A stretch of DNA of 64,000 nt, from assembly GCA_023897205.1 (NCBI GenBank), contig JAHWDD010000010.1, forward strand, positions 2,294,001 through 2,358,000, read 5' to 3'. Shown piece after piece: positions 14,014-26,287 of the stretch (position 1 is its first letter; each line of letters starts with the position of its first letter). A program made the position numbers and the translations under genes. This DNA is from Exophiala sp. HKRS030 (Eukaryota; Ascomycota; Eurotiomycetes; Chaetothyriales; Herpotrichiellaceae). The notes below the pieces were generated by a model. The model saw only the letters and a list, made by a program, of their open reading frames with translations, did no database searches and was not told where the DNA came from.

Positions 14014-15631
14014 ATGACCAGTCCTGGAAACGCACTGGTAAGACGACGAGATCGGAGAAGTCCAACACAATCACGTCGTAGTCCGAATCAAAATCCATCT
14101 ACCGACGATGACTCCGAGTATAGTCGATGTCCTTCACCTCTACTCGCCGTGGATAGTGGATATCGGGTCGATCCTTTCACAGCATTTCCAATTGATCGAC
14201 CGTCCCGTGGTGTTCGGTTTATGGCCGATTACTGTAAGATTATGCACTTTCTGCACGATATGGTGACTGAACCTCACTTCAGATGCTCAGATTTGGGCAC
14301 CTCAACAAGCATCAGCGTCGACCGTCACAAGCGGGGAAATGTCCTTCTTACCATTATCCCCTTGGTGTTTCAGGATAGTATGCTGTTCGAAGCGACAATC
14401 ACGATGACGAGAGCAGCTTGGGTCTTGAGAAGAGGAATGAATCCACTTCAAGACAAAATGACACTTCGACACCGACTCCTGGCTTCCAAGGCACTGCGGG
14501 CTAGTTTCAACACTGCTAGACCGGTTGTGTCCGATACAGTATTGCTGACTATAGCAACCATGCTGACAATGAACGTGGGTGAGATCCTCCCTGATGAGAG
14601 TTTGTCTGATGAACTTTAGTATATGATAAACGATATCCCGGCGTTTGAAGTTCACCTCAATGCTCTGGAGCATATGTTGCGCATGACGGACCAAGGCGAA
14701 GAGAACGAGATTCGTGCATTTGTTCGTGGCCGAGCATTGGCGTAAGTAGGGACATCTGCAACTCAATCACTTCCAAACTGATTCTTACAGATTTGGAGTT
14801 CTTGCGTCTTTTGTCGCAGCCCACCAACCAAGCTATGCAACGAGGATCAATGAAGTCGGCCATCGAATCAGCACTTTGACATATCCTGACCACCCCTTTC
14901 TTCCAGAGATAAGTGAACTTACCGCCAAATTGCCAATAGGATTAAGTGAGGTTGTGTTGAGTCAGAGTATCGCGATCGAGTTTATTAGTTTCTTGGTGAA
15001 ATTGACCGAATTGTTCAAATCATTATCACAGCATCAGGAAGATAGACTGGCATTGTCACAACCTCCAATGACGATACAACGAGCCATATATGACCTGCAA
15101 TGCTTATCCGCATTGCCCTTGACCCATCTTGAAAAACAACTCGTGCGAGCTCTTCTTGCGTTCTGTCTCCACATATATAATGAGATGTCATTCAGGATAC
15201 CACTGGCTCGACCACTTCGTCCGATCCTGGAGGCATTCAATGCTGATACTGATTTGACACGAAATCCGTGGATCCAGCGGTGTCTATTCTGGTGTTCCAT
15301 TGTGATTGCAAGTGCTTGGGATAGACAAGATGATGCCACGCCTCAAAAGCATGAACTTTTGGGACACGCTTTGACCGTTGTTTCGGAAGGACGAAATTGG
15401 GAGGATACCAAGGAAATGATGCAAAAGTTCTTGTGGATGGATAACTTGGAAGATGAATGGGAGGTTTGTTGGAGGGCGGCGTGTTTCGCTCAACAGCGTC
15501 AAAGGCGAGGTGCATCACATGCCGAATCCATGTCGCAGATGATCCAGGAAACAGGCCATGTTTCTGAAACAACGTCGTCTTCTGGTGATGGGTATGACAA
15601 TGCATTACAGAGGTGGGAAAGAAGATCTTGA
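14014..15631 (+). CDS. Fungal transcription-factor-domain protein lacking a zinc cluster
   Basis: A protein of 507 aa resembling the Fungal_trans_2 class of regulator-like proteins. Exons are 14014-14574, 14620-14741 and 14791-15631; introns are 45 bp (GTGGGT to TTTAG) and 49 bp. Splicing gives LLTIATMLTMN/YMINDIPAFEVHL and RALA/FGVLASFVAAH, both open and helix-like. The N-terminus is basic and Ser-rich (residues 1-35), then VDPFTAFPIDRPSRG, which often opens the helical regulatory domain in this class. I found no CX2CX6C cluster in the protein or in the kilobase upstream. It may act without direct Cys6 DNA binding, or an upstream exon may be missed. The first intron is short for its class, so the exact junction is less certain. 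Confidence 0.72.
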
Positions 15632-17082
15632 CCTGATCAGAATGTTGGATCTCACATGAATTTGGTATCATTGCATGTCTCAGGAGACGTCGACGCTGTG
15701 AGGATTTCAATTACAAGCGTCAGACAGTTATCATCATCACCATCATCAACTGTCGGGGTTCAACTCACTCTAATAAGGATCGTATCCCTCATGAAGACCG
15801 TGGGTTCTTTGATGGCAGATGTATCTGGTGTAAGAACAAATTCAACAGCCAGGGAAATATCGGTCAAGGCGATGGTTGTGTGAAGATTTTTGCATAAACG
15901 GCAGGAGCCTCGACTCGACGAAATCCGAAACAGCCACATCCCACTTCAATTCGATTCACAGACATACAACCAGCGAGAGGTATAATTTCATCGGTTGGAC
16001 TAAAAGAACGGCAGACGCAGGTGTTTGTTTGTCATGCACATGGCTTTTTACGCCTGGGTCCCAATTGTTGGAACACCTTGAGAATCAAATCCAGCCTCGT
16101 CGTCAAAAATCGGCACCATCTTCTTCTCAACCTACAAGCTATCTTGAACAGCTGCTATCTCTGTGGCGTCAGAGAAATCACCAAAGAGAGATATGAATAT
16201 CCTCGTTGAGGGACATGTGCGTTCTCGAGTCAATGTCAAAACCTGTCCATTCATGATATGGGTAGCAGCCCCCGGCCCGCCTCAGCCTCGTCAACCGCAA
16301 TCATCCCCATTCAAGATATGACCCTGTGCGTGATCAGCATGATTAGCTGACAGGATGTACAAGACTGGCATAGGTGACTCTCACTTGGAAGTTTACCAGA
16401 AGAATATCGTCCTAGTTCAGCTACTTGTAAGCCTGATGCCTAGGGATCTCGTCCCTCGAACACCAGTGCCAGTCAGAAATTGTTGACTGCAAAGCCGTTC
16501 ATGAGGAAGACATTGGACAGCTCGATATATGCTATACTATTACCCCCGAAATATACGCGTCAGCTGAAGACTCGATGCCAATCATTCCCCGAGACCTTCT
16601 CGAGCGGAATGGTATTGATAGCAGGACGGGTCGTCCTTGATTGGCCAATCGAGAGACTGAATTGGGAAGTTTATCGCGTGATGCCAAATAGTTACAGGTC
16701 AGACATCGAATGTGCCTTGCAGAGTTTTGGGAAGGGCTGGAGGAATCATCGTTGGTCTGAACAACAACGAAGAAGTGGAGATGAGGGATAAAAACCAGAG
16801 CAATGATCAGTGTCACAACCATGCCACTTTCTCCCGAGTCCCAAGACATCATTCCATTACCTGTACTGGATAGCTATCTACCACAGAAGCATGCAATTCA
16901 TGTCCGTCACATAAGTTTGACTGATTGAATCACTAGTAAATACCAGAAGAATTCAAAGTCATAAAACCTTCAATGGTTATGATGTATCATGGATAAGCAA
17001 CATGAATCGTCCATCTCCACTCGAAAATAAAGGTGAAGAGGTTTTTGATACAAACCACCAATCATCGCTCATGCTGTTTTGT
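15632..17082. other. Intergenic region between convergent genes
   Basis: About 1.45 kb between the regulator-like gene (+) and striatin (-). Open frames such as 15876-16196 and 16480-16791 show no domain, no good splice continuation and no codon pattern I could trust. I see nothing else here. Confidence 0.4.
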
Positions 17083-19795
17083 TCAATTGCGTGAAAACAC
17101 TTTGACAGCTCCATCGCCGCCACAACTGATTACCCATCGACCATCAGGACTCCATATAACACTGCAGACCCCTTCGCCCCTCATGACTCGATGACTGGAG
17201 ATTTCTTGTGTACAACTTCGTTTTTCCAGCGACCAGAACCGTAAGCTGGCGTCGTGACCTCCCGAGACCAATTCTTTGCCATCAGGACTTAAAGATAGAG
17301 ACGAGATTGCCGACGGATGTGCGAGCATAGTGTAAGTACATTGTCCTAGGTTTCAAGTCAGTTGCGTTGCATCGTGATAGCGTGTCCTGTTCAACTCACC
17401 ACTATTGGCATCAAAAAATCGAATATAACGATCTTCGTAACCAGCAATGACCACACCTTCGACACCACCCTCTGATCCAGTAGCACCATGAACCACATCA
17501 TCTTCACCCATTGAGCCTCTTCTTCCTGGTGCAAGCGAGTCTCTTGTATCGAAGCCTGTACTACTGGCAACGACTGCGTTGATAGAAGTGTTTGGACTGC
17601 CGTCGTATGTTTCTTGACTTGCCATACCAACCAGTTCCTCGCCGGTTCTCGTGTCGAAAATCAGGACGCTAGCATCGGTGTAGCTAACAATAAAAGTCTC
17701 GCCGTGAAGACCAAGAGGAGAGATAGAAGTTGGCGCAGGTTTATCGTTTCTTTCGATTCGATGAACCAGACTATAGTTGAATGGAATGTTGCTGGCAACA
17801 CTAGGTTGTGGTGAGCTAGGGAAATTAGACCCTGCCGAAATGGAGTTCGCTCGTCGACTGCCTCTTGTAGACCTGTTGCCAGCATGCGGTGAGCTCAATT
17901 GAGGTGGTGTACTGACAGCCCAAACCAAGATGGTACCATCAGCTCCTCCTGCGACCAGAAGAACTCGATCCGGACCACCATGCTGTGCGCATCGATCGCC
18001 TAGAATGGAGCCTGTGGAGCCCGGAAGACAACATAGAGCCCAGACCGCGTCTTTGAGACCTTCTAATGTTGCTTTGGCGTCCACTCGACCACGTTCCCAT
18101 ACCTTGACAGTAGCGTCCTCACCACCAGAGAATATCCATCCGTCACCAGCTGCTCGGCCGCCACTGGAGAAATTCAATGATGCCGGACAAGCCGCCAATG
18201 AACATACCGCGCCGATATGACCACGGTGGGTAAAGTGTGCGATATGATCGAGATCATCTCCCAATGCCACATTGTGAGCATAGGAAGCAGGAATATGCCA
18301 TCGCTTTACACCGCCATCGTCACTTGCTGTACAAAATTCAGGTTCTGACGGACTGCCCCCACCTGTGAATATGACGGCACGAACGACGTCGAGATGTCCT
18401 CTCATTGCGAAACGCACTTTGAATTGGGAATTGTCGAGCTTGGAAGCTGTCAATTCACGCGTGTCATCAACACTTCGGCGTCGGGCACCTGAACTCTTTC
18501 GACGATATGAGCCCGGAGCTCTTGGAGGAGATTTGGAAGGAATCAAGTTGGCGCTGGGAAACAGTTCCGTGTCAGGTCGATGTTGGACGGAAGCTTCGAC
18601 AGCCTTGTCGACAGGTGAAGGGCCTTCATCAAAATCCCAAGCATCAGGATTTGCTTGCTTTTCTTCCTGGACCGCATTCAAATCTGCCTGATCCTTCACG
18701 GGTATTTCCCTCCCATATGCGTCAAATGCATGTGTGATGGATTCAACTTGATCGTCGCTATTTCCGATTTGCTCGTTGTAAAAATTCTTGCGAGGATCTA
18801 CCATAGGTATTGTCTGAGTCACTTGTTCACCAGCTCTTCTTTCAACAGTACCCTTCTGACTGTCATTATGATTGATTTGTGTATTGACCCGCGTGATGGG
18901 GACAGGCTCGGCGTATTGAGGTGGCTGTTGGCTAGCATTTTCTCGTACCATGGCGACATTTTGATGGTGATGAATTTGTTGTGTCTGTTGTTGAGGTTGG
19001 TGATTCTGTTGCTGTTGCTGCTGCTGTTGCAACTCTTGTTGGTGTTTGATTTGTTGGAGCTGAATGTAGGCTTCTTGAAGTTCTTGATGAGTAGGTTGTT
19101 TCCCTAGATAGCCATGATTTATAAGAGGCATTTGTGCGGGATCATTGACATCTGGAGGGATATGGGTGGTGGGGAGAACGTAGTAAGTGATCTCGGAAGA
19201 GCACTTTGTAAGGTAGTTTTTTGACTTTTCCCGCTCTTTCTCCTGTCGAATTCCTTGACTGAGATGGTTATTGGGATCGAGTTCAGCGTCAAGACGACTG
19301 ATAGCTTTTGACATGGGATCTAGATACCGTCAATACGGCGAAATGAATCTGAGGCTTAGCTGCTCACCCTTTCCAATGGCCTTCAATTCCTCCTTGGCCA
19401 ATTCTTTTGGATCTTTTCGAGATTCAATTGGTTCGCCTTTGTTGAGAGAATTGACTTTGTCGCGCTCTTTTTTCAAGGCCATTTCTAATAATTTGACGTG
19501 ACGCTCAAGAGAACTGCGCAGGCCTTTACTTGTTCGAGTCTCACCCTCAAGGGCGGCGATCCGATTTTTCATTTCCTCGCGTTCAATTTCCCAGGAGTTT
19601 CGGTCTCGTTCATGTCTATGCCACTCGGTCTGGAGGAATCGCATTACACCTGTGGAAAATGATGAGTATGCCACCTATTCGCGGAATCAAGTCAAGTCAA
19701 ATCGAACCTTGCAAAGTATATGCTTGAACACCCGACTGTTCTCCTGCGGGCATTCCTCCTGCGCCGCTGCCAGCAGCCCCAGACTGCCACGCCAT
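17083..19795 (-). CDS. Striatin (STRIPAK scaffold, WD40)
   Basis: Striatin is the scaffold of the STRIPAK phosphatase-kinase complex, binding PP2A A/C subunits. In filamentous ascomycetes the orthologues (Sordaria PRO11, Fusarium FSR1) are needed for sexual development and hyphal fusion. The four-exon model encodes 850 aa: 19795-19708, 19649-19368, 19319-17400 and 17345-17083, with introns of 58, 48 and 54 bp. The N-terminal caveolin-binding/coiled-coil segment ([20 protein letters not shown]) is about residues 30-110. A Gln/His-rich tract lies at about 206-244. [12 protein letters not shown] acidic patch is near 350. WD40 repeats run from about 425 to the end, closing with [20 protein letters not shown] and [13 protein letters not shown]. 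Splicing restores [18 protein letters not shown]. Family length and order match well. Confidence 0.95.
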
Positions 19796-20377
19796 GATGC
19801 GCTATCTGGCGCTCGTGTTGTTGTGGATCGGTCATCTAGCCATGTCGGAAGGAGTGTGAGGGGAGATGATGATTGCTGTCGTCGAACGGAATCAAGGTGG
19901 AAGATGGATAATCTGGCTAGTTGGATGGACGAGAGGAGGGAGGTGAATGAAAAAGTAGCAGCTACAACGGAAGCAGATTATAGAGATGTGAGAGAGATGA
20001 GTCCACGTAAGGGAGTCAAGTTTACAAGTCAATGGTTGTAGAAGATGCTCACGATACTGGTCAAGTGCTGTTCTCCTGGAAGTTGTAGGAAGCGCGAGCT
20101 GCTGGTGGTGGTGGTAGTGGTGGTCAATCGGAGGTTTGGGTTCGCAGACGGATGGGACCTTGCCCAATAGCCACTGACCAGTGCCGGGGCTCCATCAGCA
20201 ACCACAGCGACTTAACCATGCTTAGTTTGTGATTTAAGGTGCAGAGGTGCAGGTTCCAGCCGCCGAGCCCGACAAGAGGCCGCCCGAGGCTTACGGGGCC
20301 CACGGGGCCTAAGAAGGCCACGAGTTGGAGTTCATTTGTTGGAGTCACCACAGGTAGTGGTCACTTAGTTGGCAGTA

Positions 20378-20429
20378 GTTAGTAGTACGGAGTAGTAAGT
20401 ACCTAGTAGTTGTTAGTAGTACGGAGTAG
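20378..20429. repeat. Two-copy 18-bp direct repeat
   Basis: The word GTTAGTAGTACGGAGTAG occurs at 20378-20395 and again at 20412-20429. Each copy is followed closely by a TACCTAGT word. This is an imperfect tandem duplication with a 34-bp period. Confidence 0.8.
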
Positions 20430-21147
20430 GTACCTAGTCACCCACCCCTTCGCTAACCGACTCCTGGACTCCGTACCTAGTTAGTAAACTTGCTGGCGTC
20501 CAGATCTACCAGTGATGTGTCTTGAGTTTTTGTTAGCGTAGAATAATACTTGACAGATGTCCTATTACTCGGTACTAATCCATAGGTACATTACACGTTA
20601 AGCTGCACCAAATAAGGCTGAAGGAGCTCCCACTAAACCTAAGCATGTACCTAACGAACTAGTTAATTAGGTGCTTGCCTAGGTACTGTATGTTAAATAC
20701 ACACCCGAGCGCTAGAACCGAGCCTACCTAAGCATGGATTGTTTACCTTGTCAAGTCGAACACCAAGTCCAGTAGGGATTTGTCCGAGTCTTTCATGCGA
20801 AAGAGAATACAATATCCAACGGGATTCTTGCAATCCAATGAGTCTTTCAGAGAGGCTATTCATGGTCAACTCTCGTTTGGCTGTAGGTGTATGGTGATGT
20901 CGAGTACCAGGAGAAAAAGATAGTAACTTGAATTGACCATGTCATCGTGGCAAGATGACTGATGCTCCATTAATCAGTAGGTCTCGCAGTCTACGGAGTA
21001 CATAGGAATGTCAAAATGGCCCCAAATCTAACCTCCACACTCTCACACCCACCTGGGCCACCTCTCTCTCATCATCATTCCCACTTTTCTGTTATCCATC
21101 ACCTCATTTGGTACATCGGTACCTACGGAGGACAGACCTCTTCCATA

Positions 21148-21182
21148 CACACGCACACACACACATACAGAGTACACACACA
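21148..21182. repeat. CA-rich microsatellite
   Basis: An imperfect run of alternating C and A interrupted by short variants, in the leader/promoter region of the deubiquitinase gene. Confidence 0.7.
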
Positions 21183-21567
21183 GACCCAATCTGATCAACC
21201 TTACACCAACTGACTAGCACCTCTCTACCTGGACTTTCATCAACGGTACTTTCGAACAATCTTTCCAAACTGCTCTTCTTCAACCACCTCTCATCCATCA
21301 AACTCCTCATCACTCTCTAATCACTCCATACCAAGCCGTTGATTGGTCAGAACTTTCGCCTGACTTTATGCCCAGTGGTTTCTCGTTTTCTGCCTACTCA
21401 CGGTTCCCTGCGCCCATCCCACCAAGACCTTCCATCTCCATTCCACTTCCAACTCTGACTCCGAAACAAACAATTCATTCCGAACAATTTTCTTCATTTT
21501 GGAGGACACAAAAGGCCCTGCTTCAACGTTGAAGCTCCTCCCTCCCTCCCGCTGACATTGAACCAGC

Positions 21568-24500
21568 ATGGAAAACGTATGTCCACTTCCTACTCTTCTA
21601 CCACATGCTCCCGCATCTCCGGTCGTCATTTCGTCATTCCACTTCATGGCCCTTGAATCCTATACTATAAAATGATGGACACTGACTTGGTATCCCTGTT
21701 GGTTTGAATATAGTTGGCTGGTCCCGACATGCTGGTTGATACTTATGATCAGTACAATCATCAAGAAAATGACGTTGTCAATATCACTCCCGACGATGCC
21801 GCACAGGATCCTGCAGAGACTCTTCCGCGGGCCGATGATTGTAAGCCCCAATCTTAATACTTGCTTCCCACCGTAGCCCGAAAACTGATGACAATGCAGT
21901 CGAGGCTATGAAAAAACATGTCCTTGTCGACCTACCAGATACCGAAGTCGAAGCCGAAGCCTACAATACCTGGCACATAGAGAAATGGCGAAGTCTACCT
22001 AGAAGAGAGCATGGCCCTACCTTTGAATGTGGTGGTCATCCATGGCGCGTCTTATTCTTTCCTTACGGAAATCAAGTCGACTGTGCCTCTTTTTATCTTG
22101 AACATGGCTTCGAAGGAGACCCTCCTGCCGATTGGTACGCCTGTGTGCAATTCGCCCTTGTCCTCTGGAACCCTCAAGACCCCACATTATTCCGTACCCA
22201 TACCGCGACGCATCGATTTAATGCAAAGGAAGGAGACTGGGGATTCACAAGATTTGTCGAACTCCGGAAAGCATTCCAACAACCTTGGAAGATTCTACCA
22301 GACATTTGATCGAGAATGACGAGGCAAAATTGACCGCCTATGTCCGCATCATCAAAGATCCGACGGGCGTCTTATGGCACAATTTTGAGGGCTATGATTC
22401 AAAAAAGGAGACCGGCATGGTCGGTTTGAAAAACCAAGGAGCGACCTGCTACCTCAACTCCCTGATTCAATCCCTTTATTTCACAGACGCCTTCCGGAAA
22501 GCCGTGTACCAAATACCCACAGAAGAAGACGCAAACAGAAGCAATAGTGCCTGGACCTTACAACGATTGTTTTTCAAATTGCAAAAGGACCGATTTGCCG
22601 TTTCTACAAATGAGCTAACCGCTTCTTTTGGTTGGGATACTCGTCAAATATTTGAACAACAAGATGTCCAGGAATTGTCCCGCATATTGATGGAGAATCT
22701 GGAAAAGAAGATGAAGGGTACTCCGGCCGAACGCACATTACCCGAATTATTTGTCGGCAAGACAAAGACCTACATTTCCTGCATCAATGTCGACTTCGAA
22801 TCTTCTCGAATCGAGGAATTTTGGGACATTCAGCTCAACGTCAGGGGCAACAAAAACCTCCATGAGAGTTTCATGGATTATATCCAGGTCGAAACTCTGG
22901 AAGGAGAGAATAAATATGATGCAGGCGAACCATACAAGTTACAAGATGCGAAAAAGGGTGTCATTTTTGAAAGTTTCCCTCCAGTCCTCCATTTGCAATT
23001 GAAGAGATTCGAATACGACATCAACCGAGACGCCATGATGAAGGTCAACGATCGACATGAATTCCCGGAGGAGTTTGACGCCTCATTATATCTTTCCGAC
23101 GAGGCGAGATCAAAAACCACAGAACCTTGGGATTACCAATTACATGGTGTCTTGGTTCATAGCGGTGACTTCAATGCTGGTCATTATTATGCATTCCTCA
23201 AGCCAACCAAAGATGGTCACTTCTACAAGTTCGACGACGACAGGGTAACACGGTCAACGATGAAAGAAGTCTTGGAAGAGAACTACGGTGGAGAATATCC
23301 AAATGTGGCGAATGGTGGTCTAGGGCAAAGGCAACCATATATGCGGGGATATTCTACCAAGCGATCGATGAATGCTTACATGTTGGTTTATATTCGGAAG
23401 AGTCGCCTCGATAGTGTTCTGCTGCAAGTCACAGAGTCAGACATTCCCTCTCATCTTGAAACCAGGATCATCGAAGAACAAGCCGAATTGGCTCGAAGGA
23501 AGAAAGAACGAGAAGAAGCGCATCTGTATATGACTGTTGGCGTGATCACAGCAAATACTTTTCAATCACACCACGCCTTTGACTTGACCAATTACGATCT
23601 GGAAACAAATGATCCCGCTGCCGCCGAAGTACATCGAGTCTTGAGAGCCACAAAAGTGAGTGAATTTGCAGCTTCTATCGCTGAAAGTCTTGGACTTGGC
23701 CCGGACCAAGTCCGATTTTGGGCCATGGTTGGAAGACAGAATAAAACTAATCGTCCGGATCAACCTATCAAAGATGATGATATCACTATGGAAGAAGCAT
23801 CGACCAAATACGGGTCAAGAGGACGACCTTTTTATCTATGGGCAGAGAGTGCTTCGATTGGTGAAGATGGTAAACCCGGATTCCCCGATGCATCCCAGGC
23901 TCCTGGTGGCAATGTTCCGATTTTGGTGTTTCTCAAATACTTTGATGTGAAAGCACAAACTCTGACCGGAGTTGGGCACACTTACGTCAAAAGACTGGAT
24001 AAGGTCCAGGAAATCGCACCTCATATCAATCAAGTCATGCAATGGGATCCAAACACTCCAATCTTATTGTTTGAAGAGATCAAATTCTCCATGATTGAAC
24101 CGATGAAACCAAAGCAGACTTTCCAACAATCCGAGATTCAAGATGGTGACATTATTTGTTTTCAACAAAATATTCCAGACCTCGACCCTTCTACTGTCAC
24201 ATATACCGACGCCCGACAGTATTATGACTACCTACTGAACAAAATTCCCGTCAATTTCTACCCAAGGCCCGGTGTCGAGGGAGAAGCTTTTGTCCTCAAC
24301 CTGAGTAGGAAGATGACTTACGAACAGTTTTCAGCCAAGGTTGGAGATCATTTGAAAGTTGACCCAACTCATATCAGGTTTGCAACCATCAGTGCCACCA
24401 ACAACAAGGTCAAAGCATGGATCAAGCGAGTACAGAATTATAATCTGCAACAGATTCTGGTCTCGCAATTTTCCTCCTATGGCGGTTATACTACACATCG

Positions 24501-25204
24501 AAGTGATGCTTTGTTTTATGAAGTTTTAGAAACGAGTCTTGCCGATTATGAGACCAAAAAGATTATGAGAGTGCTTTGGCTCTCGGACGGTATCAGTAAA
24601 GAAGTAAGTAACGCAAACGATGATTATGACCACAACTGACCTGTCATAGGAACCCCTGGAGATTCTTGTAGCCAAGAATGGTATCATCGGTGATCTCATC
24701 AATGGAATAGCGAAAAAACTCAACCTTGACGAACAAGCCGCCAAGGACATTCGAATATTCGAGACTCATGGCGGCAAGATTCATAAAGAATTGATTGATG
24801 ATTTCAATGTTGCAGGAGTCAACGAATTTACATCCTTGCACGCTGAAAGAATCCCGGAAGAAGAAGCCAACTCACCCGACGATGCTCGATTTATTTATTG
24901 TTATCACTTTGATAAAGAAGCCAGCAAACCTCACGGTATTCCATTCAAATTCATGCTCAAACCCGGTGAACCTCTGAAGGAAACCAAGGAACGAATCAGC
25001 AAACGGACTGGAATCAAAGGCAAGATGTTACAAAATACAAAGTTCGCCTTGGTTACTAGATCCGCTTATGCAAGACCGAGATATCTCGAGGATGAAGATA
25101 TCATCGTCGATTTGATCCAAGATGGTGACGAAATGCTGGGTCTGGATCACGTGAACAAGGCGAGGAACTTTTGGGGGAAAGCTGAGGGCATGTTCATTCG
25201 CTGA
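21568..25204 (+). CDS. ubp15: Ubiquitin-specific protease, USP7/Ubp15 type (frame broken once)
   Basis: A cysteine protease that removes ubiquitin; the family (yeast Ubp15, human USP7) has an N-terminal MATH/TRAF-like domain, a USP core and C-terminal ubiquitin-like folds. Exons: 21568-21576 (9 nt), 21714-21840, 21900-24603 and 24650-25204; introns of 137, 59 and 46 bp. The MATH-like region is about residues 50-170. The Cys box GLKNQGATCYLNSLIQSLYF has its catalytic Cys near residue 229. The His box LVHSGDFNAGHYYAFL has His near 474, and Asp is in KFDDDRV near 491. Inside the third exon the frame shifts by one base at 22286-22290. The MATH frame ends in QQPWKILPDI-stop, while the USP frame resumes at EDSTRHLIEND. 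One missing G in the GG at 22287-22288 explains it. Length would be about 1131 aa with the break bridged. A sequencing or assembly error is likeliest. Confidence 0.92.
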
Positions 25205-26061
25205 AATCACTACCATGTCGACATCTCCTGTGTCGAACGTTTTGTAGAACAGTGGCAACCAATTGAGCATACCGATGACTACGGTCATTATCGACATCAT
25301 CTCAGTTGACTCGGCGACGACAGATCTACGCAGACTTACAAGAGCTGGACACGACAAGGGCCATTAATCGAGTCGAAAGCATCTCAGCAAACGAAGTACG
25401 AGCTCAAGATTTTGATCACTCAATCCTTGTCAATGTTGGCAGTCCTCGACTTTGACGAATTTATGGCTCAAAGTCTGTCAAGGTCTCTCAATGACCAACA
25501 GATTAGCATGAGCTCAGCAACATCGGACCCAACCTATCTTGTACAATCTATATATACCTACGTATGATGAAGCAATGAAGCATGAGCTATGCTGGTCGAG
25601 GGCCACTTTGGTGTTATTAGCTTATGGGTGTATCTTGTTTGAGTTGCGTCATCTCGGCCTGGGTATCACCATTGCTAGCAGGGGTGGTCATTGTATGCTT
25701 CAACTTTGTAGGCAAGACCAAAGGACATTAGCTAATTAGTGAGTGACATGTAGCACTCCAATCATATGTCCAGCCAAGGCCGTCAGGTGCTATCTCAGTG
25801 GAAACGAGATTGATTAGGCAGCAGTTTATGCACCAGCGGCAGCCAGTGCTCACTCCTACAAGTCTCTACTTGGCTACTCACTTGCAAAAGTACAAAGCAT
25901 ATAATGTCCCTCTGATACCCCTCAATCACTATCGATACAGTCGAAGGGTCACCCGGAGAACAACCCACAAGAAGAAAAATATCAAGAGCAAGGAACTCAA
26001 GGTTGTGATATTCAACATGGCCGAGCATCGATGTCAGCTTTGTGAGCGTCGACGAAATGAC
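25205..26061. other. Region between the deubiquitinase and the retroelement island
   Basis: About 860 bp of ordinary-composition sequence containing the 3' end of the deubiquitinase gene. CpA and TpG are present at normal frequency, so RIP-like mutation does not reach here. No gene was recognised; the open frame at 25795-26184 lacks family features. Confidence 0.4.
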
Positions 26062-26287
26062 TGTCAACACGCACAAATGGATTGAATTGATATCTGTCTG
26101 GTCTATAGAATGATGAGGATTCCTCTTCTCTATATAAATGAGTGTGAATAAGAGAAAATCTCTCCTGATGCGCAAGAAAATCAATAATCGAGTGCACTAG
26201 GTGAGTGCTTGTCAATATATCGAATATACGCACTGGCCAGTCGATAGTTCGGTCAATAATTAGTTGATTAGTAAGCATAAGCTAACA
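26062..26287 (-). repeat. Probable 3' LTR of the copia element
   Basis: Read on the minus strand, a purine-rich AGGGGGTG is followed by TGTTAGC, the usual polypurine tract/LTR start of Ty1/copia elements. About 160 bp further on is a TATA-like TTTATATAGAG, and the stretch may end in GTTGACA. The inner boundary (26287) is better supported than the outer one (26062). No matching second LTR is visible, perhaps because of the gap. This LTR is not RIP-mutated although the internal region is. Confidence 0.42.

Larger units (their letters stand above)
19796..21567. other. Divergent promoter region, striatin / deubiquitinase
   Basis: About 1.77 kb between two genes pointing apart. It contains an 18-bp direct repeat (20378-20395 and 20412-20429), a cluster of TACCTA/TAGGTA words from about 20398 to 20740, and three TACGGAGTA words. 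A CA-rich microsatellite lies near 21148-21182, and a pyrimidine-rich stretch leads up to the deubiquitinase start. No protein gene was recognised. Confidence 0.5.

Noticed and set aside
7686..15631. MFS transporter, esterase and regulator considered as a secondary-metabolite cluster
   Set aside because: No polyketide, peptide or terpene synthase is present, and the neighbours include ordinary genes; the grouping is not special.
15876..16791. Two open frames in the region between the regulator-like gene and striatin
   Set aside because: Short, no recognisable protein features and no convincing splice continuation.
16999..17082. Search for tRNA genes in this and other intergenic stretches
   Set aside because: I found no stretch combining a T-loop box and matching acceptor arms that I would trust.
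22281..22310. Programmed ribosomal frameshift in UBP15
   Set aside because: No slippery heptamer is evident at the break and I know of no such frameshift in this family; a missing base is simpler.
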